Shown piece after piece: positions 1-6,652 of a stretch of 64,000 nt of DNA. The DNA is from JBAXTE01 sp963556065. Its GTDB lineage: Bacteria; Bacteroidota; Bacteroidia; Bacteroidales; WCHB1-69. The translations under genes were made by a program, and so were the position numbers. The stretch lies in NCBI GenBank assembly GCA_963556065.3, contig CAUVYH020000019.1:42671-106670 (forward strand), given 5' to 3'. The notes beneath the pieces were generated by a model. The model was not told the origin of the DNA and did no database searches. It saw only the letters and a program-made list of their open reading frames with translations. The stretch's first letter is position 1. The number at the start of each line of letters is the position of its first letter.

Positions 1-208
1 GTTTCGGCATTCGGGTACGGGCAAATGTGGAAAAAGTTTCTACCAATTGGCGTTGTGCCTCGGTGTAAATGGTATCGAAAAGCAACGACGATTTTCCGGA
101 ACCCGAAACGCCGGTAAACACAACCAACTTGTGTTTTGGTATCTCTATGTCGATGTTTTTAAGATTATTTGTGTGAGCGTTTTTAATTATGATTTTATTT
201 CTGTTCAT
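1..208 (-). CDS. UvrA-like ABC ATPase, N-terminus only (partial)
   Basis: The first 69 residues of a protein that continues beyond the left edge. A Walker A motif (GVSGSGKSS, residues 33-41) is followed by FDTIYTEAQRQ, the arrangement at the start of UvrA proteins, where the first ATPase half is entered directly. UvrA recognises damaged DNA; a shorter UvrA-like group is also linked to drug resistance. The stretch ETFSTFARTRMPK differs from the usual YARQFL of canonical UvrA, so I lean to the UvrA2/drug-resistance type, but only the N-terminus is visible. A candidate -7 box (233-240) and a 20-bp block shared with the ABC exporter gene lie upstream. Confidence 0.8.
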   Translation of the reverse strand, partial: MNRNKIIIKNAHTNNLKNIDIEIPKHKLVVFTGVSGSGKSSLLFDTIYTEAQRQLVETFSTFARTRMPK

Positions 209-232
209 AATAGATTATTAAAAATGTGAGGA

Positions 233-240
233 CAAAGTAA
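233..240 (-). promoter_or_regulatory. Candidate -7 promoter box of the UvrA-like gene
   Basis: On the minus strand this reads TTACTTTG, one mismatch from the Bacteroidota TAnnTTTG -7 box, 25 bp before the ATG. An alternative, TTTCTTTG at 249-256, lies 19 bp after the TTTG that begins the shared 20-bp block. Position-based inference only. Confidence 0.4.
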
Positions 241-259
241 CCACAACTCAAAGAAATGG

Positions 260-279
260 AATTGTAAAAAACAGACAAA
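260..279 (-). repeat. 20-bp block shared with the ABC exporter promoter (copy 1)
   Basis: The plus-strand sequence AATTGTAAAAAACAGACAAA is identical to 6401-6420. It ends 51 bp upstream of the UvrA-like start codon, about 20 bp upstream of a candidate -7 box. The matching position in front of both genes suggests a common regulatory site rather than a transposition scar. Confidence 0.6.
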
Positions 280-315
280 ATTATTATATCAGATACCCCC
301 GTATTGAACGGAATT

Positions 316-966
316 TTAAAATATAAAGGGTACCAGTTTTTTTGTACGCCGAGCATAATCGGTAAATTCTTTACCATACCGTTGCGCTAAATAATCGTCC
401 AAACGTGGAATTTGAACAAAAATAAAGTTTAAAAAGATAACAACAACGGGAATAAAACTCATCAGATTTCGAGTAATCATAGCATATCCGACAAACATGA
501 CTGTGTCTCCGAAGAAATTAATGTGCATGGCGTGTTTAAACAGACCTTTGGTGTAAAGATGTCCGGTATTTTCGGGACGTTTCTTCCACGCATAACGCTG
601 ATAATCGGAAGCCGAATTGATGATAGAACCTGCGGCAAACAATACTATTCCGGCTATTTCAACAAAACCAGACGATAAATTCGGATGGCTTCCCCACACA
701 GAAAACATGACAATTAAAAAGCCATACAGAAGCCCTACGGCACCTCCTTCGAACCCACTGACCTTCCGTTTGACAAAAACCAATAGACAAACGGCTAATC
801 TCATATAGAAAACTATTGCACAAGCCAGTAACAGATCTGTTTGAAACAGATTTGTTTGTTGATTTCTCAATAACAGGGTTAATGAAAATATCAACCCTAC
901 AAGTGTGAGTAACAAAAGTATAAGTTTTGATCCCCAGGAAGAGGAATGTCCATCGTGATATGCCAT
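316..966 (-). CDS. Membrane isoprenylcysteine/phospholipid methyltransferase-like protein
   Basis: 216 residues with about five hydrophobic segments (roughly 13-33, 45-65, 76-90, 102-118, 152-186). The C-terminal part has GLFKHAMHINFFGD (141-154) and an RxDDYLAQRYGKEF segment (188-201), the layout of the ICMT/PEMT/DUF1295 superfamily, in which the C-terminal half binds S-adenosylmethionine at the membrane face. The usual RHPxY core is altered (HAMHINF), so substrate and even activity are uncertain. It ends the minus-strand run next to the EFR1 gene, 35 bp downstream of it, and may be cotranscribed. A methyltransferase-fold membrane protein is the safest call. Confidence 0.65.
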   Translation of the reverse strand: MAYHDGHSSSWGSKLILLLLTLVGLIFSLTLLLRNQQTNLFQTDLLLACAIVFYMRLAVCLLVFVKRKVSGFEGGAVGLLYGFLIVMFSVWGSHPNLSSGFVEIAGIVLFAAGSIINSASDYQRYAWKKRPENTGHLYTKGLFKHAMHINFFGDTVMFVGYAMITRNLMSFIPVVVIFLNFIFVQIPRLDDYLAQRYGKEFTDYARRTKKLVPFIF

Positions 967-1001
967 AATCTTAAGTGTCTAAATTGAATAAATTATTTCT
1001 C

Positions 1002-1793
1002 TTAGGGCCTGAAATCATGCACATGATACCGATTTCTGCCGCTGGTTCCGCCACCCATCGATTGATAAACGGCTCCTTGGGGGCAATAATTAACACACCG
1101 CATACATTGCTCGCACGACGACGACCATACGGGTTTATTCGTTTCCATTGTAATACTGCCTGTAGGACATATTTTTTTGCATAAGCCGCAACCATTGCAG
1201 CTACCATAGACATTAAAACTACGCCACATATTCTGCAAGCCAAGATATCTGAACAGGTAATATTCTTTATACAGCCCAAATCGACTATAATTTTGAGGAA
1301 TGTTGAAACGATGGTATCTGTGCGTGCCTTTTAAAATATCCTCGCTTATTGCCGTTGCCTGTTTTATCCCCTTTTCAATAATCGCAAGCGCTTTGTCCTT
1401 CGATGGCGGGTTCATGTAGGTTGTCCAGTTTATGGGCATTTCAACAACTGCGGAGTATATTATCTGAACGTTCTTTTTTTGAAGGATTTTTATGCATTCG
1501 GTTACCGAAAAACCAGCTTCGTCGCATTTACCGGCAGTGATGATTACGAAAACATTTTGAGGGTTGCCAAACTGCTGAAGTTGTTTCAAATACCTGCGGC
1601 ATATACGCGGAATGCCAAAGGCATAGACCGGAAAACAAAAACCGATTATATCGGCATCCGAAGGTAGCTGCTCGTTTATTTTTATTGGAGCAATAGAAGC
1701 CGTATGCCGGTTTTCAGTGAAAACATTTTTACAAGTATCCAGTATTTTCCACGAATTTCCTGTTCCGGAGAAATATCTTAATTCGATTTTCAT
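1002..1793 (-). CDS. EFR1-type flavodoxin-ferredoxin protein
   Basis: 263 residues. The N-terminus has the flavodoxin phosphate-binding loop FSGTGNS (8-14) and a flavodoxin-like core to about residue 170. The C-terminus holds two 4Fe-4S clusters, with cysteines at about 199/202/205/209 and 227/230/233/237 (CxxCxxCxxxCP twice). This fusion of flavin domain and dicluster ferredoxin is the EFR1 family, presumed to move electrons between an unknown donor and acceptor in the cytoplasm. It begins 3 bp after the AraC-family gene, so the two almost certainly form an operon. A second EFR1 gene lies at 11316-12122. Physiological partners are not visible here. Confidence 0.88.
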   Translation of the reverse strand: MKIELRYFSGTGNSWKILDTCKNVFTENRHTASIAPIKINEQLPSDADIIGFCFPVYAFGIPRICRRYLKQLQQFGNPQNVFVIITAGKCDEAGFSVTECIKILQKKNVQIIYSAVVEMPINWTTYMNPPSKDKALAIIEKGIKQATAISEDILKGTHRYHRFNIPQNYSRFGLYKEYYLFRYLGLQNMWRSFNVYGSCNGCGLCKKICPTGSITMETNKPVWSSSCEQCMRCVNYCPQGAVYQSMGGGTSGRNRYHVHDFRP

Positions 1794-1796
1794 AAA

Positions 1797-2666
1797 TTAT
1801 TCTATTGGTATATAAATTTCAGTAAGAAAATTATTCGGATTGCCCGTGAGGGAATAATTACGGTATTTTTCGATTATGGGAGCATCGCGAAGCCTTACGT
1901 CGGAATGAAGTACCCATACACCGAAAATAGTTTCGTACAATTTCCAAAGATTTTCGTAAGACCCTTTATACCGGAATACGGCATATTTACCTCCTGATAT
2001 GGTTTTGCTGCTTATCCGCCCATTGGGAGCAACCTGTTTGGGTGTTGATATACAAAAATCAGCAATACAATTTTCGATACCGACATCGGAGGGTAAATCG
2101 TAATAAACGCTGAATATGTCCGGTTTCCATCCAAGAAGGCCATTTTGCGTAGCAAAACCAAGGAAGTCGTCCCATGCACGGCTGAACTCTTCACTGCCAT
2201 ACTCACCTTTAAAATTCATATAAATCACCGGTTTATCGGGCAGTTGTATGATTTTCGGCTTAATATCCGCAACAAGTTTGCCCGAATCGTTGATTGTATA
2301 ATCGACATGGGTGTTTAAAACAATAGCCCGATTGGATTTGAACTCCTGTGGCGAAAGCCCGAATTCTTTGCTAAATGCTTTTGAAAATGCCGAACAATCG
2401 TTATAACCAATCTTTTGCGCAACATCCGAGAGCGGTTCATTTGAGTATCGGATTAACTTAGCTGCCGTTTCGAGCCTCATCCGGTTGATATAACAACCTA
2501 AAGTTTCTCCCATTATAGCTTTAAAAATACGATGAAAATGGAAATAAGAAATGCCAAATTTCTCGGATAGAAATTTTACATTGAGGTTTTCAGCAAGATT
2601 GCCATTAATATAGTTCAGGACATCCCTGACTTTCTGTTGATAATATGTTGTTGTTTCTTGCTGCAT
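1797..2666 (-). CDS. AraC-family regulator with GyrI-like ligand domain
   Basis: About 289 residues. An N-terminal AraC double helix-turn-helix (about 10-110, with SYFHFHRIFKAIMGET and the second-helix region GYNDCSAFSKAFSKEFG) precedes a GyrI/SOUL-like effector domain that fills the rest, as in Rob/BmrR-type regulators that sense small hydrophobic or cationic compounds. The open frame extends to 2693, but a -7 box (2674-2681) sits inside that extension, so I place the start at 2666 (MQQETT...). The EFR1 gene starts 3 bp downstream, making it the likely target together with autoregulation. The true ligand is unknown. Confidence 0.88.
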   Translation of the reverse strand: MQQETTTYYQQKVRDVLNYINGNLAENLNVKFLSEKFGISYFHFHRIFKAIMGETLGCYINRMRLETAAKLIRYSNEPLSDVAQKIGYNDCSAFSKAFSKEFGLSPQEFKSNRAIVLNTHVDYTINDSGKLVADIKPKIIQLPDKPVIYMNFKGEYGSEEFSRAWDDFLGFATQNGLLGWKPDIFSVYYDLPSDVGIENCIADFCISTPKQVAPNGRISSKTISGGKYAVFRYKGSYENLWKLYETIFGVWVLHSDVRLRDAPIIEKYRNYSLTGNPNNFLTEIYIPIE

Positions 2667-2673
2667 CAAAATG

Positions 2674-2681
2674 CAAAAATA
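2674..2681 (-). promoter_or_regulatory. -7 box TATTTTTG of the AraC-EFR1 operon
   Basis: The minus strand reads TATTTTTG, a perfect TAnnTTTG match. Transcription would begin roughly at 2667, leaving almost no leader before the ATG at 2666, and it excludes the longer upstream start. Confidence 0.55.
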
Positions 2682-2788
2682 GTTTTGTTTCAAAAAAAAA
2701 TTCGGGCGTAAAATTATACTTTCTAAATTATTTACAGTTTTCCAAAGCTGCTAAAAATAATAAAAGATAAAATCCGGACAGAACAATG

Positions 2789-3334
2789 CTACTTGTTTAA
2801 AACTGCTTTTAATGATTTTATAAGCTTTTCGTCAACTTCGTTTTCAATCAATTCGACAGCTTTATCATAAGCCGATTTTTCGGCAAATTTTGCTATTTGG
2901 CAAAGACTGAAAATGACATCCTGCTTAATAAGATTACCGTGTTCCTTTAAATGAATGTTTTCAAAATATGTTGTTGATAATTCATTGATAATAAATTTGC
3001 AATTGGCTTTGTTGTTCAGGGCAATTTTCCATACGAGCTGAATGCATTGGCGGGAGGTGATAAATTTTTCGTCTTCGAAAAGTTCCGTTATCTTCGTAAT
3101 AATTCCGCCCATCCTGTTGTCGGTATCACTTTTACTCAGGTTGGCCAGCAGCATCAAGCCAATACTGCGTTGATACGAATTGCCGGAAGATAGTTTGTTT
3201 TCCAACTCATACCATTTGTCATAAACCCATTCAACCGGTTGATCGGTAATGTCGATTAGTTCTTGTAAGGCATTGTATCGTATTTTTCCGTCCTTACTCT
3301 CCAACAATGCAAATAATTCATCAATTTTTTCCAT
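2789..3334 (-). CDS. Hypothetical helical-repeat (HEAT-like) protein
   Basis: 181 residues, almost entirely predicted helix, with amphipathic helices spaced like HEAT/ARM repeats (for example LFALLESKDGKIRYNALQEL at the start and GLMLLANLSKS in the middle). No signal peptide, membrane segment or catalytic motif is visible. Such small alpha-solenoids usually act as cytoplasmic binding modules. It lies 7 bp downstream of the DUF998 membrane protein on the same strand, so cotranscription is likely. I do not recognise a named family and assign no function. Confidence 0.65.
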   Translation of the reverse strand: MEKIDELFALLESKDGKIRYNALQELIDITDQPVEWVYDKWYELENKLSSGNSYQRSIGLMLLANLSKSDTDNRMGGIITKITELFEDEKFITSRQCIQLVWKIALNNKANCKFIINELSTTYFENIHLKEHGNLIKQDVIFSLCQIAKFAEKSAYDKAVELIENEVDEKLIKSLKAVLNK

Positions 3335-3341
3335 TGTAATG

Positions 3342-3986
3342 TTATTTATGATTTGTATTTATATGCAACAGTTTAATTGACAATGCAATCACCCATGCAA
3401 AGTAAGAAAAAATATTGATTCGTTCCCACACTCCGGTATAAGGGGTCGGTTGATTTTCAGCTATTTTTGCTCCATCCATTCCGGCTAAAGTACCAAAGAT
3501 TAGGAAAATTAAAATGATCACAATTGAAAAAACGCGAAACCAACCGCCAAATGCTTTTGCACTCATTATTATGGCCGGAAACATGCACACCAAAACCCCT
3601 ATTGCTGTTAATATAATATGCCAAATGTCGGATACCGTAGTTTCGGTACCACGCAAATGCATTGGCGCAAAGATGGTAGCAATAACGCCCAACAATTCCT
3701 TAGCTATGATAAAAACGGCTACGAATTTCAACGCTTTATTCTCTTTTGCCAACATCCATATTCCGGCACCAAAAGCAAATACCAATAAGCTGTAGCATAA
3801 AAACATTGGAATAACTATCGATGCCGATGGTGCACTCACAGCTATCAGTTCGCTTACCGATTGAGAAAACGAATTATATTCCGGCCACGCGTAAGCACCT
3901 ATTATGGTTGCTACAATGTATAAAACCACAGAAGCAATTCCGCAAGCTAATAGAACGTCTATTGTTTTTATTTTCCGATTGTTCAT
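3342..3986 (-). CDS. DUF998-family integral membrane protein
   Basis: 214 residues with six hydrophobic stretches (about 9-30, 54-78, 86-106, 123-144, 149-168, 190-207). The opening pattern, a first helix followed by NSFSQSVSELIAVSAPSA, and the conserved LAGMDGAKIAENQPTPYTGVWERI segment near residues 167-190 match DUF998 membrane proteins, whose role is unknown. It lies between a TetR regulator (32 bp upstream) and a helical-repeat protein (7 bp downstream) on the same strand, so it may be controlled by the TetR protein. Assignment to the family is by pattern only. Confidence 0.75.
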   Translation of the reverse strand: MNNRKIKTIDVLLACGIASVVLYIVATIIGAYAWPEYNSFSQSVSELIAVSAPSASIVIPMFLCYSLLVFAFGAGIWMLAKENKALKFVAVFIIAKELLGVIATIFAPMHLRGTETTVSDIWHIILTAIGVLVCMFPAIIMSAKAFGGWFRVFSIVIILIFLIFGTLAGMDGAKIAENQPTPYTGVWERINIFSYFAWVIALSIKLLHINTNHK

Positions 3987-4018
3987 TTTTAAAAGATTAT
4001 GGTATGAGATATTGTATG

Positions 4019-4672
4019 TTATCCGATAAACGATTTTTCAAAAAGTGTTATCACATCGTTTAGTTCAGCTTTTATTGTCTCCAAATCAAGTGTTTCCGAC
4101 TGATCGACAATAAAGTTTTGATAAGCCCATTCCGACCGAAAATTATTAAATACCTGCGCAAGCGACTTTACATCGCATTGACGTATTGTACCGGCTTCCA
4201 TACATTTTTCGAATAACGCCATTGTATATTCAATTGTTTTTTGTTTGTACTCTTTCGAATAGTACCGGCCTATTTTTTCGTTCTGATTCATTTCGTTGAA
4301 CATAATCCGGGTGATTTTCCGCAGGTAAGGTTCCGAATTAATAATATCGGGCAGCGGTTCTAACATTCCCCTAAAAATGGATTGCCCCTGAAGCATTCCC
4401 AATGTTTGTTCAACAGGAAGCGGTGTAAAGAGCACTTGCTCGGCATAAGAGAAAATATTCTCCAATATTTGATCTTTACTTGAAAAATGACGGTAAACCG
4501 CACCTTCGGTCAGACCTAAAACACTGGCAATTTCGCGCACAGAAGTTCCCTTAAAGCCTTTATTCGCAAACAATTCGATGGCTACGTTCAAAATTTTCTC
4601 CTTTGTGCTTTTTTCACCGTCTTGTTTGCTCGGGCGTCCCATCCGGGGAGAATTTGTTTTTTTTGTTTTCAT
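4019..4672 (-). CDS. TetR/AcrR-family transcriptional regulator
   Basis: 217 residues. The TetR helix-turn-helix is clear at about 26-72 (ILNVAIELFANKGFKGTSV, then GLTEGAVYRHFSSKDQIL). The rest is a helical ligand-binding and dimer domain. A basic N-terminal tail with RMGRPSKQ is common in this family. It sits between the ABC exporter genes upstream and the DUF998 gene downstream, all minus strand; the exporter is the likeliest target. An imperfect 18-bp palindrome and a palindromic -7 region just upstream (4684-4715) suggest autoregulation. The inducer is unknown. Confidence 0.9.
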   Translation of the reverse strand: MKTKKTNSPRMGRPSKQDGEKSTKEKILNVAIELFANKGFKGTSVREIASVLGLTEGAVYRHFSSKDQILENIFSYAEQVLFTPLPVEQTLGMLQGQSIFRGMLEPLPDIINSEPYLRKITRIMFNEMNQNEKIGRYYSKEYKQKTIEYTMALFEKCMEAGTIRQCDVKSLAQVFNNFRSEWAYQNFIVDQSETLDLETIKAELNDVITLFEKSFIG

Positions 4673-4683
4673 TCAACAATATA

Positions 4684-4715
4684 TATGTAAACATTCACAT
4701 ACTTTTGCAAAAGTA
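4684..4715 (-). promoter_or_regulatory. TetR gene promoter with operator-like palindromes
   Basis: 4700-4715 is a perfect 16-bp palindrome, TACTTTTGCAAAAGTA, giving a TACTTTTG -7 box on both strands. Between it and the ATG at 4672, 4684-4701 (TATGTAAACATTCACATA) is an imperfect palindrome with TATGTRAA half-sites, similar in form to AcrR/TetR operators. A repressor bound here would cover the start site. Confidence 0.5.
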
Positions 4716-4801
4716 ATATTATTTTTAAAAAGAAAAGATCAATCCAATTAATTTTTATTGCAAACAAATGATTTTATAGTTCTTAGCCTTTTCGTTGAAC
4801 T

Positions 4802-5563
4802 TTATATCTTAATTTTTTCAGAACTTGCCAAAGCAAAAGCAATTGAAACAATTGAGGTTACGGTAAATATAATTAATCCTGTGTAAAAGAAACCTACGGG
4901 TGATGTACCTGCCAATAGGTACCGGTTCCCTTCAAGAATATAGGTTACAGGATTAGCCCAGGAAACGGCTAATAACCATTTTGCCGTAATCAATTCTCTT
5001 GGTAAAAAAGTAGTGCTTAAAAAGAGTAGCGGAAAAACCGCGTTGGTTATTATTGCTGCACTTTGGTATTGCCCGGTACGTAGCATTATTCCGGCAGAGA
5101 AACCACATAAGGTAAGCGACCACAAAAAAGATAAAAGCAAAATGCCGAACACAGATGCCAATCCGAATTGGAATGTTACGCCAAAAACAGCACCCACTAT
5201 TATTAACAGTATCGTGAAAATCAAGGACGATATGGTGTCGGCAAGCATTGGAGCTACCACTAAAATCCACCTTGGAGCGGGACTTAAATACAATCTTCTG
5301 AAATAACCCGACTGCATATCGGCATTCAATGTTTGACCTGCTCCTGCCGATGAGCCCATAGCCAGCGAAATTACGGTAATCGGAAATACGAAAGACAAGT
5401 AACCTCCCGTTCCAAAGGCTTCCATTGAACCTATTCCGCCGATTCCTGCATTGTAAACCAAAAGGAAAAACAAGCTCATGCCAAAACCCATTAACGGGGC
5501 TGATGGTTGTTTGATTAATTTTACCATACCTCGTTTAATCAATAATATATTTGTAGTATTCAT
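4802..5563 (-). CDS. ABC-2 type exporter permease
   Basis: 253 residues with six hydrophobic segments. The long first loop, the segment MGSSAGAGQTLNADMQSGYFRRLYLSP split over about 70-95, and the WANPVTYILEGNRYLL stretch near 205-220 are typical of DrrB/ABC-2 permeases that export drugs or lipids. The start overlaps no other gene; the ATPase stop lies 16 bp upstream, so the two genes form one transcription unit. Substrate is not evident; the adjacent TetR regulator fits a drug- or toxicant-responsive exporter. Confidence 0.88.
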   Translation of the reverse strand: MNTTNILLIKRGMVKLIKQPSAPLMGFGMSLFFLLVYNAGIGGIGSMEAFGTGGYLSFVFPITVISLAMGSSAGAGQTLNADMQSGYFRRLYLSPAPRWILVVAPMLADTISSLIFTILLIIVGAVFGVTFQFGLASVFGILLLSFLWSLTLCGFSAGIMLRTGQYQSAAIITNAVFPLLFLSTTFLPRELITAKWLLAVSWANPVTYILEGNRYLLAGTSPVGFFYTGLIIFTVTSIVSIAFALASSEKIKI

Positions 5564-5579
5564 AATATTCCTTCTATTT

Positions 5580-6347
5580 TTAGTTTTCTGAATTTTCTTG
5601 ATTCGCCAATGATTTCACATAATGCAAGTAACTTTCTTCAAGCGATAAACGTTCGTCAGGATTAACCCTGTTTTTAAACCCAACGATAGATCCTGAATAA
5701 TGGATTTCACCGGCGACGATAAGTGCCATTTCCGTTGCGTGTTTCTCGGCTTCGTCGAGGTATTGCGTGGTAAGAAAAACCGTAACCTCCTCCGTTTTAT
5801 TTATATCGGTAATAATCTCCCAGAAGTTGGCTCTTGCCAATGGGTCCATCCCTACTGTAGGCTCGTCAAGAAAAAGGATTCCGGGCTTATGAACGAGCGC
5901 TAAAGCACAATGTAACCTGCGTTTATTTCCACCCGAAAGTACCCCGGCTTTTTTATTCCGTTCTTTTTCGAGTTGAAATAATCGGATAAGTTCATCTGCC
6001 CGTTTGTTTGCCGCGGGTTTCGACAGGCCGAATAACCGTCCCTGAAAAATCAGTAAGTTTTCAACCTGTTCGGCAGGGTCAATTTCGTTGTCCTGCGAGG
6101 CTACTCCTATGATTTTCTGGATTTTCGAATGGTTTGTTTCGGGGTTTATCCCTGAAATAGTAAAACTGCCCGAATCTTTGTGGATCAAGGTGGTTATTAT
6201 TTTTACCAAGGTGGATTTGCCTGCACCATTGGGCCCCAATAATGTAAAGAATTGCCCTTTCTTGATTTCGAGGCTTACCCCTTTTAAGGCTTCCGTGCCA
6301 TTGGGGTACTTTTTGACAAGGTTTTGAATTTGAATTTCTGCTGCCAT
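5580..6347 (-). CDS. DrrA-type ABC exporter ATPase
   Basis: 255 residues, the usual length for a single ABC ATPase. Walker A GPNGAGKST is at 38-46, the signature is LSGGNKRRL (about 137-145, a variant of LSGGQ), and Walker B is ILFLDEP. The switch region reads TTQYLDEAE, with glutamine where most ABC proteins have histidine, a hallmark of the daunorubicin DrrA group. It pairs with the permease gene 16 bp downstream. The upstream region has a TATTTTTG -7 box and the 20-bp block shared with the UvrA-like gene, hinting at common control of two resistance-type ATPases. Confidence 0.92.
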   Translation of the reverse strand: MAAEIQIQNLVKKYPNGTEALKGVSLEIKKGQFFTLLGPNGAGKSTLVKIITTLIHKDSGSFTISGINPETNHSKIQKIIGVASQDNEIDPAEQVENLLIFQGRLFGLSKPAANKRADELIRLFQLEKERNKKAGVLSGGNKRRLHCALALVHKPGILFLDEPTVGMDPLARANFWEIITDINKTEEVTVFLTTQYLDEAEKHATEMALIVAGEIHYSGSIVGFKNRVNPDERLSLEESYLHYVKSLANQENSEN

Positions 6348-6372
6348 AAAATATTTTTGTAAAATGATGCAG

Positions 6373-6380
6373 CAAAAATA
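6373..6380 (-). promoter_or_regulatory. -7 box TATTTTTG of the ABC exporter operon
   Basis: A perfect TAnnTTTG match on the minus strand, 25 bp upstream of the ATPase ATG and 20 bp downstream of the shared 20-bp block (6401-6420). Confidence 0.5.
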
Positions 6381-6400
6381 CTTTTAAATGGAGGGACTAA

Positions 6401-6420
6401 AATTGTAAAAAACAGACAAA
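6401..6420 (-). repeat. 20-bp block shared with the UvrA-like gene promoter (copy 2)
   Basis: Identical to 260-279. It ends 53 bp upstream of the ATPase ATG, almost the same distance as the first copy from its gene (51 bp). A shared binding site is the simplest reading. Confidence 0.6.
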
Positions 6421-6430
6421 GTAAATCGCT

Positions 6431-6487
6431 TATATAGTGCCTGCAAGAGTAACGAAAAAGTTGACGTTTTCTTGCGAACACTATATA
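6431..6487. repeat. 57-bp interrupted hairpin, miniature inverted-repeat-like
   Basis: The ends TATATAGTG (6431-6439) and CACTATATA (6479-6487) are exact complements. Inside, GCAAGA pairs with TCTTGC and AACG pairs with CGTT, leaving a 10-nt loop. It lies upstream of the exporter operon and directly next to the left outer repeat of the mobile region. It may be a small non-autonomous element or an end remnant. Confidence 0.5.
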
Positions 6488-6505
6488 GGGTCTGCTGAAT
6501 AACGT
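6484..6505 (+). repeat. Left imperfect outer inverted repeat of the mobile region
   Basis: Matches the reverse complement of 8097-8118 at 17 of 22 positions, with the shared core GCTGAA. With its partner it brackets about 1.6 kb containing the IS630-type element and the structured repeat, like the decayed ends of an older insertion. Confidence 0.45.
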
Positions 6506-6587
6506 TTAAACAATTTATCATCAATACTCTACATGATGTATGTTCAAATCAAGTGCAAGGTTTTTATGATATTATACCAATTCCTAT

Positions 6588-6633
6588 TATAATATAGTCT
6601 AATAAAATTTTGAATTTATCGGACTATATTATA
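6588..6633. repeat. Double inverted end at the left side of the IS630 element
   Basis: The outer end copy (6588-6600) and a second copy in opposite orientation (6621-6633) form a near-perfect 13-bp hairpin with a 20-bp spacer. The inner copy is identical to the right end of the element (GGACTATATTATA), so the left side carries both a left-like and a right-like end. Confidence 0.6.
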
Positions 6634-6641
6634 AAAAGAAT

Positions 6642-6649
6642 TATCTTTG
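6642..6649 (+). promoter_or_regulatory. -7 box TATCTTTG of the transposase gene
   Basis: Perfect TAnnTTTG match, ending 3 bp before the ATG at 6653. Initiation about 7 nt downstream would give a nearly leaderless transcript. The longer frame start (TTG at 6647) overlaps this box and is therefore unlikely. Confidence 0.5.
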
Positions 6650-6652
6650 CAC

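Noticed and set aside
2012..2206. Frames inside the AraC gene and many similar ones inside other genes
   Set aside because: They lie fully within well-supported genes in other frames and show no independent protein signal.
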